64,000 nucleotides of DNA from Rugalucina vietnamica (GCA_964017185.1 OZ024869.1:61902761-61966760); one strand, 5' to 3'. Shown: positions 1 through 12,425, counted from the stretch's first letter. Numbers and translations are program-made. Notes: generated by a model from the sequence alone, not told the origin.

Positions 1-909
1 TACTTTCACAGGTCACGTTGTCAGGTTTTCTAGTCGGCAGGGGTTGGTACTTTCACATGATGCCTTATATTGAGACATATGTAGACCTATTTTAAATATA
101 ATCCCGATTTATCGTATGCCATGACATATTTCGGCAACGAAAGTTTAAATCTCGAAGGTTTAAAACCGCCTTTGAAATACATGTAACTGGTTGTTTTACA
201 AAATATGCTGTCAGTGTCTGACTTAAAAATACTGGAAAAGCATGTACAAAGACGGTGTGTATGTTATAAACAGCCTGTGGACCTTACCTAGCTCTATGCT
301 TGTAGTCACGAAAGTTTTATCTATTTACTTTTGAAACATAGTAGGCTAATTCTAGCTGAAGCTAACACGTAGACAATGCCTTTATATGGAAAATATGTTA
401 ATATGGCAACGTGGTCTAGTTTAGTGGTCACTTTGAAGTTACAAAGGTTGTTTGACACGCATAATAAATGTCTGTCACAGTATGTTGCATATAGCAATCA
501 CGCAGGTTTTATACAAACATCATTTTCCGGCGACATGTAAAAAGGTGAATGGCTACCATTGCATTGTTTGCACACCGACTTAACAAATAAATAATTCATT
601 AACTAGAATACTTAGCAGATACTAAAAACATATAAAACTGTATATAAGTTTCCATTTACTAGAAGATTTTAAACAGATATGTTCTGAGTCTTGTCTTGGC
701 GACAGTAACGAAGGTTTAAATATCGACACATTTTGATATGTAAAAAGAATAAATCAGGAGGCAGAAACCCCATTTTTCCTGTGTTTGTGTACTATTACCT
801 TTGCCAAATTATAGGACACTAAGATCGCCTATCCTAGCTATTTTGTGTCAGAAAATACCAAGAACGTTAGTTGGACCTACTTATTGAAAATCAGTGTTTA
901 GGCCATAGA
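1..909. other. No gene recognised
   Basis: AT-rich sequence with no convincing coding signal and no repeat shared with the rest of the window that I can see. An in-frame stop at 868-870 whose last two bases are AG could be a splice acceptor for the open frame that follows, so this stretch may be intron or upstream flank. This is inference only. Confidence 0.4.
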
Positions 910-1270
910 ATGCGAAACTTTGTGTGCTACTACTGCCAAGAAGGAGCCGATATTTTTCCAGATGTAATTTCTCATCTATGTCAAGCCCACAGCAGCGAAG
1001 ACGTTAAATTTCGATCACTAGAACTAAATGAAATAACAGGAAAGTTTGGATATAGGACAAAACATTTTGCAGGCACGACTGCTTCATCTTATAATATAAC
1101 TGTAACAGGTGACAATGAATTGAATATTGTTCCGAGAAAACCAGAAACTGTAGAACAAAACACCTGTTTGGAAGAACATTATAGCACAACTGATAAACCA
1201 GAAATTACATCAGATGATACAATTTCTGAATTGTATGACATTATCCCAGTTGTTAAAAGTTGTATTGTTT
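910..1270 (+). CDS. Candidate coding exon with one C2H2-type zinc finger, product unknown
   Basis: An open frame runs from 871, right after an AG that could be a splice acceptor. The first ATG is at 910. The residues right after it read RNFVCYYC, then twelve residues, then H-LCQA-H, which is a C-x2-C-x12-H-x4-H zinc-finger pattern. A charged, Thr/Glu-rich stretch follows, whose composition looks like protein. The frame then runs into a foldback MITE from about 1272, so the true exon end must lie before it; a weak GT donor could be present near 1258 (AAAAGTTGTA). The N-terminal finger followed by a V/I-K-F/Y-R phrase reminds me of large uncharacterised mollusc proteins, but I cannot name the family. 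It could be a single exon of a host gene or a fragment of a domesticated or mobile gene. No partner exon was found. Confidence 0.4.
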
Positions 1271-1271
1271 T

Positions 1272-1374
1272 TCTTATTTATGCTCAAAATATACATTGTT
1301 GGTACTCGTTAGAACCGCCTCCTTGAGGCGGTTCAAATGAGTACCTACAATGTATGTTTCTGTGAAATGATAAG
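1272..1374. mobile_element. Foldback MITE of the 'CTCAAAACATAGATTGTGG' family, copy 1
   Basis: Inverted arms: CTTATTTATGCTCAAAATATAC at the left pairs with the right end (TGTATGTTTCTGTGAAATGATAAG). The centre holds a perfect GAACCGCCTC / GAGGCGGTTC hairpin. Related copies lie at 34757-34847, 56272-56378 and 58043-58130, with a degenerate one near 31972-32058. It truncates the open frame to its left. Confidence 0.65.
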
Positions 1375-1388
1375 GAAAATAATATTTA

Positions 1389-1550
1389 CTGTTTATCAGC
1401 CGTGGGTTCGAGCCTCACTCGAGTCACAAGTAGGATAAGCCAAGTTCTGCTTACGGGTCTGTCAGGTGGTCTATCCCGGGGGTCTCCCGTTTTAGCCCAC
1501 CTACTGAATTTCATAGTCTCTATATGAGTGAAATAATCTTGAAAGGAATG
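1389..1550 (+). repeat. Possible tRNA-derived SINE fragment (5' truncated)
   Basis: Contains GTGGGTTCGAGCCTCACTC near 1401-1420, which resembles a Pol III B box (GGTTCGANNCC). No A box is visible because the foldback MITE lies directly to the left. The body has no other match in the window, so the call rests on the B-box-like word alone. Confidence 0.35.
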
Positions 1551-1606
1551 TAAAATGGAATAAAAACTACAATGTTATGTCATTTTTAATATTTTTAAAG
1601 ACACGC

Positions 1607-4520
1607 CAGGCCTGTGGAAATATTAGAAAAATTCACTTGTCCACGGACAAGTAAACTAAAAAAATTTACTTGTCCTGACCAAAGTTCACTTGTCCGAAAA
1701 CTAATCGTCAAAAACCATATTTTTTCAGTTTCTTACCCTGTTGTCTAGATTGCTGGCATGACATGGCATGCCATACAATATTAAAACTTAAAAATAATGA
1801 CAAAGACTTGGCACAGTCATGCACAAATCAGTCCTTGAGACTGGGAAACTTATAACCAAATGTATCAAAAAAATTAAGCAATGATCTGAAACTGCAACAC
1901 TCAGATAAACATGTCCTTAAAACTCAAGTGTGCTCTGAACAGGATCTGACAAAATCAATCAAAAAACATCCTCGAAAATTTTGAAATCACAAATGAATAA
2001 AAAACCAGAGGACCAATGGTCCTGTAAACGCTCACCTGAGATCAGCTGCATATACCAATAAACATGTTTGAATATTATGGTATTTAACTCCAGTGCAGGG
2101 GCAGATAAGCCCTTGGGCCATTTTCTTTTTTCAGAATCTTCAATATTCTGTCCATTTGCCAATTTCCTGTTGGCTTTTTCCTTCAAGTGACATTTTAACA
2201 CTTTTCCCAATTCAGATGCACAGGCAACCCATGTTGACCTTGCCATAAACTTGGTCAAGGTCATCACAGGGTCATGATTTATATATACATTGGAGTACTT
2301 TAGCCATCGATGCCTCACGCCAAGTTTCCTTGAAATCAGTCTATTGGTTTCAGAGAAGATGATTTTTGATGGGTTTTTACCATATATGGGCATGGCGGCC
2401 ATCTTGGTCATGTGACCTAGATTATTTATATATACATTGATTCCCCCATTCTATAGATGCTTCACTTAAAATTTGGCTTTGTTTGGCCAAGCGGTTTCAG
2501 AGGAGAAGACGTTTGAATATTATGGAAATATACATGTATATTGCCCCGGGGTGGGGGCACATGAGCCCCTGGGGTCCAATTTTTTTCAGAATCATTAATA
2601 TCCAGTCCTACTGCCCATTTCCTGCAAGACTTTCACTTTAAATGACATTTTAAAAGTTTTCCCCATTCAAATGCATTGGTGACCTATGTTGACCTTCCCG
2701 TAAAATAGGTCAAGGTCATCACAGGGTCATGATTTATATACACATTGTAGTGCTTGAGCCATCGATGCTTCGTGCCAAGTTTCGTTGAAATCGGTCAACC
2801 GGTTCTGGAGAAGAAGATTTTTGAACGGTTTTTACCATATATGGGCATGGCGGCCATCTTGGTCATGTGACCTGGATTTTTTATATACATATTTGTTACC
2901 CCTTCCTATTGATGCTTCACATAAAATTTCGCTTTGATTGGCCAAGCGGTTTCAGAGGAGAAGATGTTTGAATATTATGGAGATATACATGTTTATTGCC
3001 CCGGGGTGGGGGCGGATGAGCCCCTGGTGCCCAATTTTTTTCAGAATCATTAATATTCAGTCCTACTGCTCATTTTCTGCAAGATTTTTCCTTTAAATGA
3101 CAATTTAACAATTTTTCCCATTCAAATGCATTCGCGACCGATGTTGACCTTGCCGTAAAATAGGTCAAGGTCATCATAGGGTCATGATTTATATACACAT
3201 TGTAGTGCTTGAGCCATTAATGCTTCATGCCAAGTTTGGTTGAAATCGGTCCAGTGGTTCTGGAGAAGAAGATTTTTGAAGGGTTTTTACCATATATGGC
3301 CATGGCGGCCATCTTGGTCATGTGACCTGGATTATTTATATATACATTGGTTCCCCCTTCCCATAAATGCTTCATGTAAAATTTGGCTTTGATTGGCCAA
3401 GCGGTTTCAGAGGAGAAGATCTTTGAAAATGGTGGACGACGGACGGACGACGGACGGACGACGGACGGACGGACGGACGACGGAGCATGGGTATACTATA
3501 AGCTCACCTTGTGAGCCTGACGGCTCAGGTGAGCTAATGATAAGAAATGAACAGCTACCAAGGGTACATGATCAGTATCAGTACATGCACACAATCACAT
3601 GCCCATTACAAAATAGTGAAAATACAACAGAGGGCTCAGGAGTACTCCTGGTAGGTGATTTTCTCCTGATCCATCTTGTCAATGCCCATTGATATCTATT
3701 GGATTCTTTAACATACATGAGAGGGATCAGGGAGACTTTTCTTCCATTTCAGGGAGTTTTTGAAAAAATAATAGAATATATGGGTAAATAAAAGATTCAT
3801 TTCAGGGAAATTTGAATTTTTGTTAAAAAAAGGTTCATTTTAGAAGAACTTTTAAAGCAAAATGCGGCTCATTTCCTGGAATCTCCCTGATGATGAGGGA
3901 GGTATCACATGTATGCTTTAATGTTACAGTCTGTCCACCTAAAAGATAAAAAAAATATTGAGACAACCCCTCCATTTCCAATATTGAGTGCTTGGTTATT
4001 CTAAAACCATAATTTCGTTTTTAGACGAAAAAATAGCAACATATTACAATACACCAAACAAATTTAAAAGGATACAATAATATACAAATGATGAATTTAT
4101 GCTCTTTGGATATCTTGTTTACAGCTACAATATTTAGGTATACTTTTTGTGATTCTTTTGGATAGTTGCTACAATATTGGGCCATGCAAGCCAAGACAAG
4201 AAACTATCAATTTCGTCCAAACTTAATTTGGGTTTTTGATTTACCCGACCTGTGTTTTTCTGCACCAAATTATTGGGTCAATAAAAAGCTGACATGACAC
4301 GCTCATTTCATAGAAAACATGTCATAATTTTTGGAAATAACTAATATTTAGTTCACTTTATTGGATAAAAGACTTTTGCAGCTTCTGACTTGGTGAAAGT
4401 AAGATTGTTGAGGATTATTTTTTTCACTTGTCCGTGGACAAGCAGATCTTGAAACACTGCTTGCCCGGCGCTTTCATGTACCGAGTCGGGCAAGTCGGGC
4501 ATGGTATTTCCACAGGCCTG
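1607..4520. mobile_element. hAT-like DNA element, non-autonomous, with nested insertion
   Basis: Ends are inverted: CAGGCCTGTGGAAATA at 1607-1622 and its reverse complement ending at 4520. Both ends are flanked by the direct repeat GACACGC (1600-1606 and 4521-4527), a target duplication that fits the hAT class (usually 8 bp; 7 visible here). Just inside both ends lie words around CACTTGTCCRYGGACAAGT (1636-1655, 4425-4443), a likely subterminal transposase-binding motif. No transposase frame is seen. About half of the element is a later tandem-repeat insertion (2004-3535). The rest, 3536-4420, holds no gene. Confidence 0.75.
2004..3535 (-). mobile_element. Pearl/HINE-like tandem-repeat element, GCTCACC family, copy A
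   Basis: Reads 5'->3' on the minus strand. The 5' end is AGCTCACCTGAGCC followed by its partial complement GGCTCAC...GTGAGCTTATAG (a stem), then a (CCGT)n/(CGTC)n stretch (3431-3480). Then come three diverged ~450-bp monomers containing 'CTCTGAAACCGCTTGG', 'CCAAGATGGCCGCCATG' and 'GATGACCTTGACC'. The 3' end is TCAGGTGAGCG, then the AGGACCAATGGTCCT hairpin and CTGG/T. It interrupts the hAT-like element. Short open frames inside (for example on 1959-2411) are only the monomers read as protein. Confidence 0.8.
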
Positions 4521-4527
4521 GACACGC

Positions 4528-5409
4528 GATGTTTGCCAACGTGGTCTTCTCGAAAATGAAAATGGGAAAACTCTTGAGAAAAAAGACTTTAAAAGGGACG
4601 AATAATGTCCTTGCCACACGACTAGACAGGTAGTACCATTATAGTGCGTTAATGCGTTTATAATTGATCACATGACATGCTGACACAGTGGCCTAAAAAG
4701 GGTTCGGTAGGACAAGTTGCCACAATTGAGATAAACGAATTTACCAACAGAATACATGTACAACTCATTAAAACATATTCCTATACAGACTCGAATATAA
4801 AACAGAGTCGTCATTACTGTTCTATTTTACATTATTCGTCATAACAGAAACATGGTAGGCTCTAAAAATGAGAAAAACTGGGGAAAACCGCAAGAAACAA
4901 AACGTGTTCACCGATTGCCAAATAGCTTTTATTTCAGCGTTCTACGATTGTCATGACTAGAGTTATCCGATTGCCAATTTAAGTATCATCACGTCATCTT
5001 TTAAAACAGACGCTGCGCTTTTCACTTATCAGATCGAATCTTATTTAATATGCACAAAAGGACTGTAAATGGCTTAAGTTTATATTTTTGCCTGTGAAAG
5101 GATTGATATTTATTTATAAAGTCACGGAATGGAGCATATTTGACAGGATTGAGTATAAAAAGTGAAGCATCAATGAGAAAAATGTTATTTTCCAGACTTT
5201 ACACTTGGAATTGTAGGACCAGAAGAACACAGGTATATTTTATACATCACTTTTAACTTATGACCTACTTACGGTTACCGACAGACTCTCAGTTCCAATG
5301 AAAACAATCAAATACTAACCTTACCAGAATACAGCTGAACAAAAATTATGCCGAGTTTAACGATTGTATGCCGAGTTCGAAATTGCCGCTAATACGGTGT
5401 GGTTTTGAT
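4528..5409. other. No gene recognised
   Basis: Continuation of the sequence into which the hAT-like element inserted. A short word GCCGCTAATACGGTGTGG at 5386-5403 matches the end of the MITE at 50182-50408, so a remnant of that family is present. Nothing else was recognised. Confidence 0.4.
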
Positions 5410-6604
5410 GTACAGCTCGGTTTCAAAAATAACATAACCCTGCAATTTCGCAAAATAAATTGACCTCTTCACCTTCATTGCATTGACCATTGCTTGATGA
5501 CTGTCGAACTGGTTCGAATGAAATTTATACATTTTGTGTGTTAAAATGGTTTTAAATTTATATGGATCATGAGCAGTCCGATTGGACAGGAAGCTGTCTG
5601 TGGTGTATACCCAAATTCTGACAGATTTAAAGTCAAGTTTTCAGGTTTGGGCGATTGGTATTATGTACGTACTGTGAATATTGCCACTTTCTGACCTGAA
5701 TGCTATTTATGGACATATATTGTAGATACCTTAAAACTTGCATCACACTCGCTTTACATTTTAAGTACTTAAATAATAATTAAATAGTAGCTATTCCCTT
5801 CATTACAGGCGTGTGTTAAGGAAGCAAAACTGCTCTTACTGTCCATTTACATCTTACTGTGTTCTCTTGTGCCTGATATTTGTTTCGTTGGACGTTCTCT
5901 GGGATGATTTCTTACATAAACCGGCTTGATAAGATGACCAGTCACAGTATTTCAATTAAATACATTCACATACCAACAAATGTCTTTGATTAATATATTA
6001 TGTTTAAGAAGGTCATAACATAACTTTAACATTGCCATAGGCATGTGAGCGTTGCATGTGGCAAATTTCTAAAGAAACTAGACTTTTAATAATCATTTCG
6101 ATTATTACTGCTATTCTCAGATGCAAATTTATAAAACTGGATAATTTTGAAGAGAATTTTTATGCTGAAAACGTGCATTTACAAGGTACTTATATATATA
6201 CAAGGCAGTGGGTACATTAAACTTCCACATTCTGATTCTGTATTTCTCGAAGTGTGGTGCAAGGTTTAAGATGTCTCAAATAGGTGTCAATGCATAGCAT
6301 GCAGGTCATAAAGTGGCAATATTTATAGTACGTACACCATACCAACCGCCTAAATTTGAAAACTTGACTTTAAATCTGTCAGAATTTTGGTATTCGCTAA
6401 TGATAGCTTCCTGTCCGATCAGACAGCTCATGATCAATATAAAACCAATTCCTTTTGAACACACATAACCATATGCACAAAATGTAGAAGTTTCATTTGC
6501 ACCAGGTTAGTAGCCATCAAGCAATGGTAGATGCAATGAAGGTGAAGAGGTCAATTTATTTTGCGACATTGCAGGGGTATGTTATTTTTGAAACCAAGCT
6601 GTAT
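5410..6604. mobile_element. Long inverted-repeat (foldback) element, ~300-bp arms
   Basis: The left arm (about 5410-5712) begins TACAGCTCGGTTTCAAAAAT and the right arm (about 6289-6604) ends with the complementary ATTTTTGAAACCAAGCTGTA. The arms remain alignable along their length; for example GATTGGACAGGAAGCTGTC pairs with GATAGCTTCCTGTCCGATC. The ~575-bp centre has no open frame of note. Such arms would form long dsRNA if transcribed. No terminal duplication was resolved, because the right side runs into an ATA-rich SINE tail. Confidence 0.7.
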
Positions 6605-6607
6605 AAT

Positions 6608-6848
6608 AATAATTATAATAATAATAATAATAATAATAATCTTTATTTAAAGTTGCTTCATATTTCAACAATCAACATAAGCTCTGTAGAGCTTTAATTG
6701 CGACTATTTTAAGAACATACTATATATACATTGAGCTGTGGAAATGTGACTTGCTCAGGGCCACAACAGATGACGCCCCGGACGGGGATCGAACCAGGGA
6801 CCCTTTGGCCCAAAGTCTGATGTGCTACCGACTGCGCCAGCCTGCTCC
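6608..6848 (-). repeat. tRNA-derived SINE, apparently full length
   Basis: On the minus strand the head starts near 6848 with TGGCGCAGTCGG (A box, consensus TRGCNNAGYNGG). About 30 bp later comes GGTTCGATCCCC (B box), and the two boxes are spaced as in a tRNA gene. The tRNA-like head ends near 6772 and the body runs to an AAATAAAG plus (ATT)n tail at 6602-6655. The tail joins the foldback element. It is not a functional tRNA, since the acceptor arms do not pair and a body and tail follow. Confidence 0.75.
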
Positions 6849-7011
6849 ACAACAATTAGAAGTGTGAAAAAAGTTGTAAAATCGATGTAAAAATCTCAAA
6901 ATCCAGAAAGATCGAGTGGCTATCAACTGTTCTAAATCTAAAATTTTTTTCCACCAACTCCGTATTTTGGCTGAGATATCATTGCTTAACCAATGTAACC
7001 CCAAATGAAAA

Positions 7012-7742
7012 GTAACGGAAGTTAAATAATTCATTAAGGGTATTATTAACATAATAGAAGAAGTTTGTTTGTTAAATAGAATTAAAGGAGTATATGATAA
7101 ATGAAAAATATGGATAAAATATAACATGATAAAATTTATTTCATCAAAAAACACACAAACAATAACCTGATAACAAGAATTTAAAAATAATTTCATTTCA
7201 TTAGGAAATTCCATAATAGATGTTTTTCAATTACAATAACATTACACATGAATCATTGGCATTTATTTCATATCTTACATTAATCTAATAGTTATTTTAA
7301 ATGTAACTGTAGCAAGATTTTGCATTTGAAACTTGATAAAATTTTAAAAATGTATTTTGAAATTATTCCTAAATCGGTAACGGAAGTTAATAATAACAAG
7401 AAATAAGCAAGGGTGAAGATACTTCAGACAACAGAGAGATATTATATCCCAATTTAACCTATCACTTTAAAATCGAACATAAAATTATAGTCATCTTGAG
7501 CAATTCTGTGGTACCTAATTGCCATAATTGGACATTTTCATTCCCACAAACCATGAATGGGTGATTGTTGTAACACATCTAGAAATTAAACAATGTTTCA
7601 CATGTAATCGTTAACAATGATGATTTCAATAACAGTTTGTTAGTCAAGATTATAGGTCAGCTGTCTCTGATTAAATCATATGTCACTTAAACCAGTTTTT
7701 GAATAATATATACCAACATTAAATGTCGGTAACGGAAGTTAA
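7012..7742 (+). repeat. Left cluster of GGTAACGGAAGTTAA words (3 copies)
   Basis: Copies at 7012-7025 (GTAACGGAAGTTAA), 7376-7390 and 7728-7742, all on the plus strand and about 360 bp apart. They lie just downstream (in transcript sense) of the transposase-like pseudogene. Four more copies lie upstream of that gene at 16487-16870, and I found none elsewhere. The placement suggests subterminal or boundary sites of one mobile element. The sequence between copies is AT-rich and non-coding. Confidence 0.7.
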
Positions 7743-7879
7743 TGCTTATTTGAATTAGGAACTTTTTAGTGATTTTGAGGTATTGCTCTCAGAATCCAAA
7801 TATCAAACACAAGAGCTGTTCTGTGTGTCAAATAATGTCTAGCCCATCAATGTTACACTCTGAGTCAGTATTCATGTCA

Positions 7880-9470
7880 TTAAAGATTGTGTTTTATATT
7901 TTTCTGTCGGAAACAAATTTCAATGTTGTTGACTATCTCCCCACTGAGTTTATACAGCCTTTGACTTTTACCTGATTTAGTTGGTTGACTTATTACAAGT
8001 AGAATATCATTGACTGGAATCCATAGTTTGTCTTTAAGTGCTGGCCACTTGAAATTTGTAGCAACTTTGCCAGCTCGCTCCAAGAAGTCAGTATTAGCTT
8101 CATCGTTATGAAATTCTATTACTTTTCTTATGTACCACTGGTTCTGATACGCAGCAGCAACATAGTCGCCAATGCTTGGTTGTATTCTTTGTTCTTGCTC
8201 ACATTCCTTAGCTTTATCAGAATCCTCAGTGTATTGTTTGTTTTTATTTGTTTCAGTTTGTATGTTCTGATTTTTTCTTAATTCATAACATTGCCAACCT
8301 TTGCAACCTCTTTCTACATCTCCAAGGCATTCTCTACATGAGCAAGAGGTTTCTCTAACTGCCATTCATGTTTTACTAACTGGAGCCATGGCATGCACTT
8401 TCATAGTGTTAGGCACAGCTTTAAGTTTCTTATTTACCTCTTCTGTATACGAGTGGGCTAATTCATATTCTTCTTGCGACACATAGTAATATTTCACCAC
8501 GGACCTGGCTTCACTTTCATAGGCCCATGAGTAGAAGTCTTCCGCACTTTGAATTACGACCTTTCCCTGTTTAATTGCTGAATCTGCTGATCTCTTTACA
8601 CTTCCTCCCAGGCCACCGCAAGGCCCTTTACCATGGCCTGCTTCTAGATAGTCCCACCTTGCTCTAACTCCCGGAAACTCTTCTTCATGACTACAAACTA
8701 GCTGAAATATAGTCTTATTACGGTACTGTGAGGTTGGTGAGTCAGTTAAGTAGTGCACAGTTCTCAAATCAGGATATTCCTCTTTATTAATTGGAATTAG
8801 TTTCTTAAGCATTGCGTACACTGTACCAGAGTTTAAGTATGAGATAACGTTTCAGATATCCCAACTATGCTAAGATGGGTTCTGCTATGCATTTTCGGAA
8901 AGTATACTACTGATGTGTGTAGAGTAACCATATCGGATGTCCAGTAAGCTGATGACACTTCTTCAACTGCAGTACAGGTGAAATTTTCAGCGAAGTCCAT
9001 CCAAACAATTACATGCCCTTCACTCAGATTTTCTCTTTAAATAATTCTCTCATTTGAGCATACTGAACCCTGACCCTTTCTACATGATCCCTGAATCCCT
9101 GAATATTCTGCATGAACATTTCAATGAAATCTGACCTTTCAAGCTCAGTCTGAACTTGCTTCCACATTGTTTTCCCTTTATCTTCAACTCTTTTCCATTC
9201 TGAAAACATAATTGTGTTAGTAGTGATTGATTCCAGTTTTCTCCTGATTCCGTCATTGCTATTTTCTGAAATGAACTGATCTGGATTCTTTGTTACCATT
9301 TGGAACAAGATGATAGACAGCTCTGAGTTTAAGCACCATGTTTTGATGTCTGGAGTACAAACATCTATTCTTGCCACAAAAGTTGGCTGTCAGAATATGT
9401 TTGGGTCTGAATTTACAGATGAGTGTAGTCTTCAAATCTTTTCTCTGGGATTTTCAAGTTTGAATTTTCT
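7880..9470 (-). pseudogene. Decayed transposase-like protein, catalytic and C-terminal part
   Basis: Read on the minus strand, a protein is recoverable in pieces. First comes a Cys-poor start region (to ~9380), then a helical segment ending YAQMRELFKE (9024-9377). A frameshift near 9030 leads to WMDFAENFTC (Asp at about 8996), then a stop at about 8852 and a second shift. HYLTDSPTSQYRNK follows (Asp near 8744), then YLEAGHGKGP (Glu near 8647). Last is a C-terminal region with a Cys-rich patch CSCREC and the phrase YQNQWYIRKV, interrupted by an in-frame TGA at 8366-8368. The D...D-x32-E spacing suggests an RNase H-fold DDE transposase. From memory it resembles a widespread uncharacterised invertebrate family (TDGPTTQYRNK and EAGHGKGPxDG motifs). 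The family assignment and the DDE reading are inference. At least two shifts and two stops make this copy dead. Confidence 0.65.
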
Positions 9471-12239
9471 GGGGCGAAAGTATTTAACTGTGTGAAATTC
9501 AGGTATTTGAAAAGTATGTTTAGCGTTTAACGTAGTGTTTTGAATTTTTAGTTATTCTACTTTGCCCTATATGTTTTCAGTATTCTGTCAAAATGAGTGG
9601 GCGTGTCTATTGTAAATTGCGCCCTAGTGAATTGAGGCAGCCATTTTTGCGTCGATTGAAACATAGATTTGTGTTTGCTTAGTTTTATATACCTGTTGGA
9701 TGCTACATTTGTGAACTGTATTTCTATTATGTAATTTGTGTTTTCGATGCGAAGACGTCTGTTTAATTTTTGCGTCAGGTAGGTAAGATATGGCTGAAAT
9801 AGTAAGGTGACCTACTTAACTGTTTGATTTTGTTTTCTTGTCAATGTAGGGATCAATGATAGATGTAGGGGTCTTCAACGGGTGTCTAATATTGTGTTAG
9901 ACCAGACAACAGAGGATGTTAAGCTGTAAACCTCCATAAAGTGCCTCATTTTATACTGGTTTCCGAATCCTTGATAAGACGTATTATATAACCTGTCTGG
10001 TAAAGCGGTTACCAGTTCCTTGTGTTGATGTATCGATTTTTAGCCGGGAAACCCGATGCATGTTAAAAATAGCGTGATTCGGATTTATTGAAGACTAGTA
10101 TAGAATACAAGGATAGCTTTAAAAAAGCAAGAAGCGGCTCCTTTAGCATTATGTATAATGATCTCATATTAACGATTAAAGTTGTAAGCTAGTAGTTTCT
10201 GAGACAACAAATATCTGATTTTGATATATGAACGTTTGCTAACGTGAAGAAATCATCTTGAAAACTGCTGTAGGTCGGTGGGGCTAAAAAAAAAATAAGC
10301 GTGCTTAAATTCTTTCTGCAAGCTTGACGTGTCTCGGACGTGTATCATGAACATGTATGTTTTGAATAAGTTCCACGCACGTTACAGGTGCTTTGAATAC
10401 GCTTTGAACGCCTTTGGCACACATTTTAGGCACACCAGTGTGCACTACATGCACACTCCGAGAGTTTTGCTTCAAAAACATGTCCCAGGCGTGTATGAGA
10501 CGCGCGTTTAACGTTTGATGTGGCTCATGATAGCGTGTGCTTAGCATGTCTTGGACGTAACACAAACCTTGGATAAAACTTTTTTTCTTTATTTCTTTAT
10601 TTCATTTTTTTAAATAGTTTAAACGTCCGGCACACGCCTCAGTCACACGCTAATATGTGACTGTAAAAACGAGTTAAAAAAAAAAATATATATATATATT
10701 TATACGTTCAAACCCTTTAGTGTGTTAAGATTTTTCATACGTCCTGTGCACGTTTGGTTCGGTTTAAACATAAATTATTTATTTCCAAATGCTGTACAGA
10801 AACAATACAAAGACATGCAATCAACAACAACTCAGAACGAAAGCGTAAACGCTTATTCAATTCTTTTCCTAAGCATTGTAAAGAATGAATGTTGCATTTT
10901 GTTTTGGATAGTCTACAAGCATTACTGACAGAGTTTTGAAAATTAAGACAATAAATATTGTGAACGGAGACTCATGCGCATTTGGTTTGTATGCTAATAT
11001 GTGACGCTCTTTAATGTCAATTACTCAGTAGAACGCAGATAAAACGTACCCTAATTTTGTTTGGCTGTAATTCGAAGAAATTTTTGCACCCAGAATACCC
11101 GTGATGAAAATTATCTTACAGCGCAGGCTGATACAACATCATAAGACACCTGACGAAGTGTACATATAAAATTAAGTTGTTTGGAACTCGATATGGTAAC
11201 AACATACAGCGAGGCAATGAACTCTTTGTTTCGGAGTGTTGACGAATCGATAATGCCTCACTACATTGTTGTCCAGTCGATCTGGCTTCCAATCAATGCC
11301 ATCCCATTTTTCAACGAGTTGTTTAATGTTGGATCCATCTACGCTATTTGGCTGCATAACGCAGGAAGATCGTACCTGAATATGGTTTGGCAGTAGTTTG
11401 AAAAATTAAATCAATTAAAAATAATCAGTTTTATTTTCATCATGTTGAAGTAATATACCAAATAAAATGCTAAGAAACGCATAGGTATCGTTCTTCATTT
11501 TCACCCTAAAGATTATAAGTACATGTATACCCGAAAATAAAAAGAAAAGTGATGAGATTTTTCCTTTAAGTCTTCCTTAATTGCTCGAAATGAAAATGTT
11601 GTAATTTTCTGATTTCCAAGCGAATCTTGATAAAATTCACGTACAGAGTACTGGAAAGACATTAATGCAGCCGGCAAACATGCTTTGAATGTAATTATTT
11701 AACGATACCGTCAATTCAAGTTTCGGGTAGTTTTTCAATTTTTAGGCTTTAATAAACATACTCTTGCAGTCTTTCGAAGCTTGTGAAGTTGATCTTTAAA
11801 CACTCCAATTTGATCAGCCACGACTGTATTAGATCATTAAAATTATGCTTGAATGTTTCGCGGTTTATAAGGTTTATCTCTGGTATGGAATTATTTTTCT
11901 TTTGCACTGGAGGTATTCGGCGCCCAGGGATCTCCATCGCCAGGTAGCTTACTGAATTTGTCGAGTCCTCGTCTTTGTTTCATCAATGTGATTATCATGA
12001 TTTATTAGTTTGTCCTTTATGATTCATTGACTAGTTAGAGATTCACCACGAGGACTGAACAACTAACTAAATGTTGTGAAGCAATGCAGAAGATGTGAGG
12101 TTAGGCGACAGTAAAACCGGTTTAAGCCTCCTAGTAGTTTTGTATTACTAATTATTCCAAGGCGATACTTCTGTTGTGGTTCCATTTGTTTTAGTTTTAG
12201 TACTGTTTGAACCTTATGCACGTTTTTGTGTTTTATTTA
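9471..12239. other. Presumed intron or inserted DNA within the transposase-like gene; no firm gene
   Basis: Lies between the catalytic region and the N-terminal exon of the same minus-strand family. Two short frames have protein-like composition: 11172-11357 (minus, starting MQPNSVDGSN; the opposite strand is also open here) and 11749-11937 (minus, starting MEIPGRRIPP, ending ERLQEYVY). I recognise neither and cannot show splice sites. An AT-dinucleotide run sits at about 10680-10700. The stretch 10300-10560 is rich in ACGTGT/ACACGC words and open on both strands, which looks like sequence bias rather than coding. Confidence 0.35.
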
Positions 12240-12425
12240 AGTTCGGGTAACTGAGCGACCGCTTATTGGGAAATAGCTGCTCACTCGGCTTACGATATGT
12301 TTTCTAAGTATAAGTACCCGGTACCTAATTGTTTAGTTTTTTCCCCACTTCTGTTTTATGGAGTGGGAGTTTCTTTCAGACTGCACCTTTTCCTGAGCAT
12401 TGCCTACATATACCTTTCTTGAAAA
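12240..12425 (+). repeat. Dispersed ~185-bp repeat, copy 1
   Basis: The sequence from GTTCGGGTAACTGAG through GCTGCTCACTCGGC to TTGCCTACATATAC recurs at 56471-56645 with about 80% identity by eye. The class is unknown. No inverted ends or Pol III boxes were seen. Confidence 0.6.

Noticed and set aside
4353..4619. 88-residue minus-strand frame
   Set aside because: It crosses the right end of the hAT-like element into its flank, so it cannot be an ancestral gene.
6760..6848. Functional tRNA gene on the minus strand
   Set aside because: A and B boxes are present but the acceptor stem does not pair and a SINE body with (ATT)n tail follows.
10300..10560. Frames open on both strands (60 and 86 residues)
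   Set aside because: ACGTGT/ACACGC bias explains the lack of stops; no motif or partner exon.
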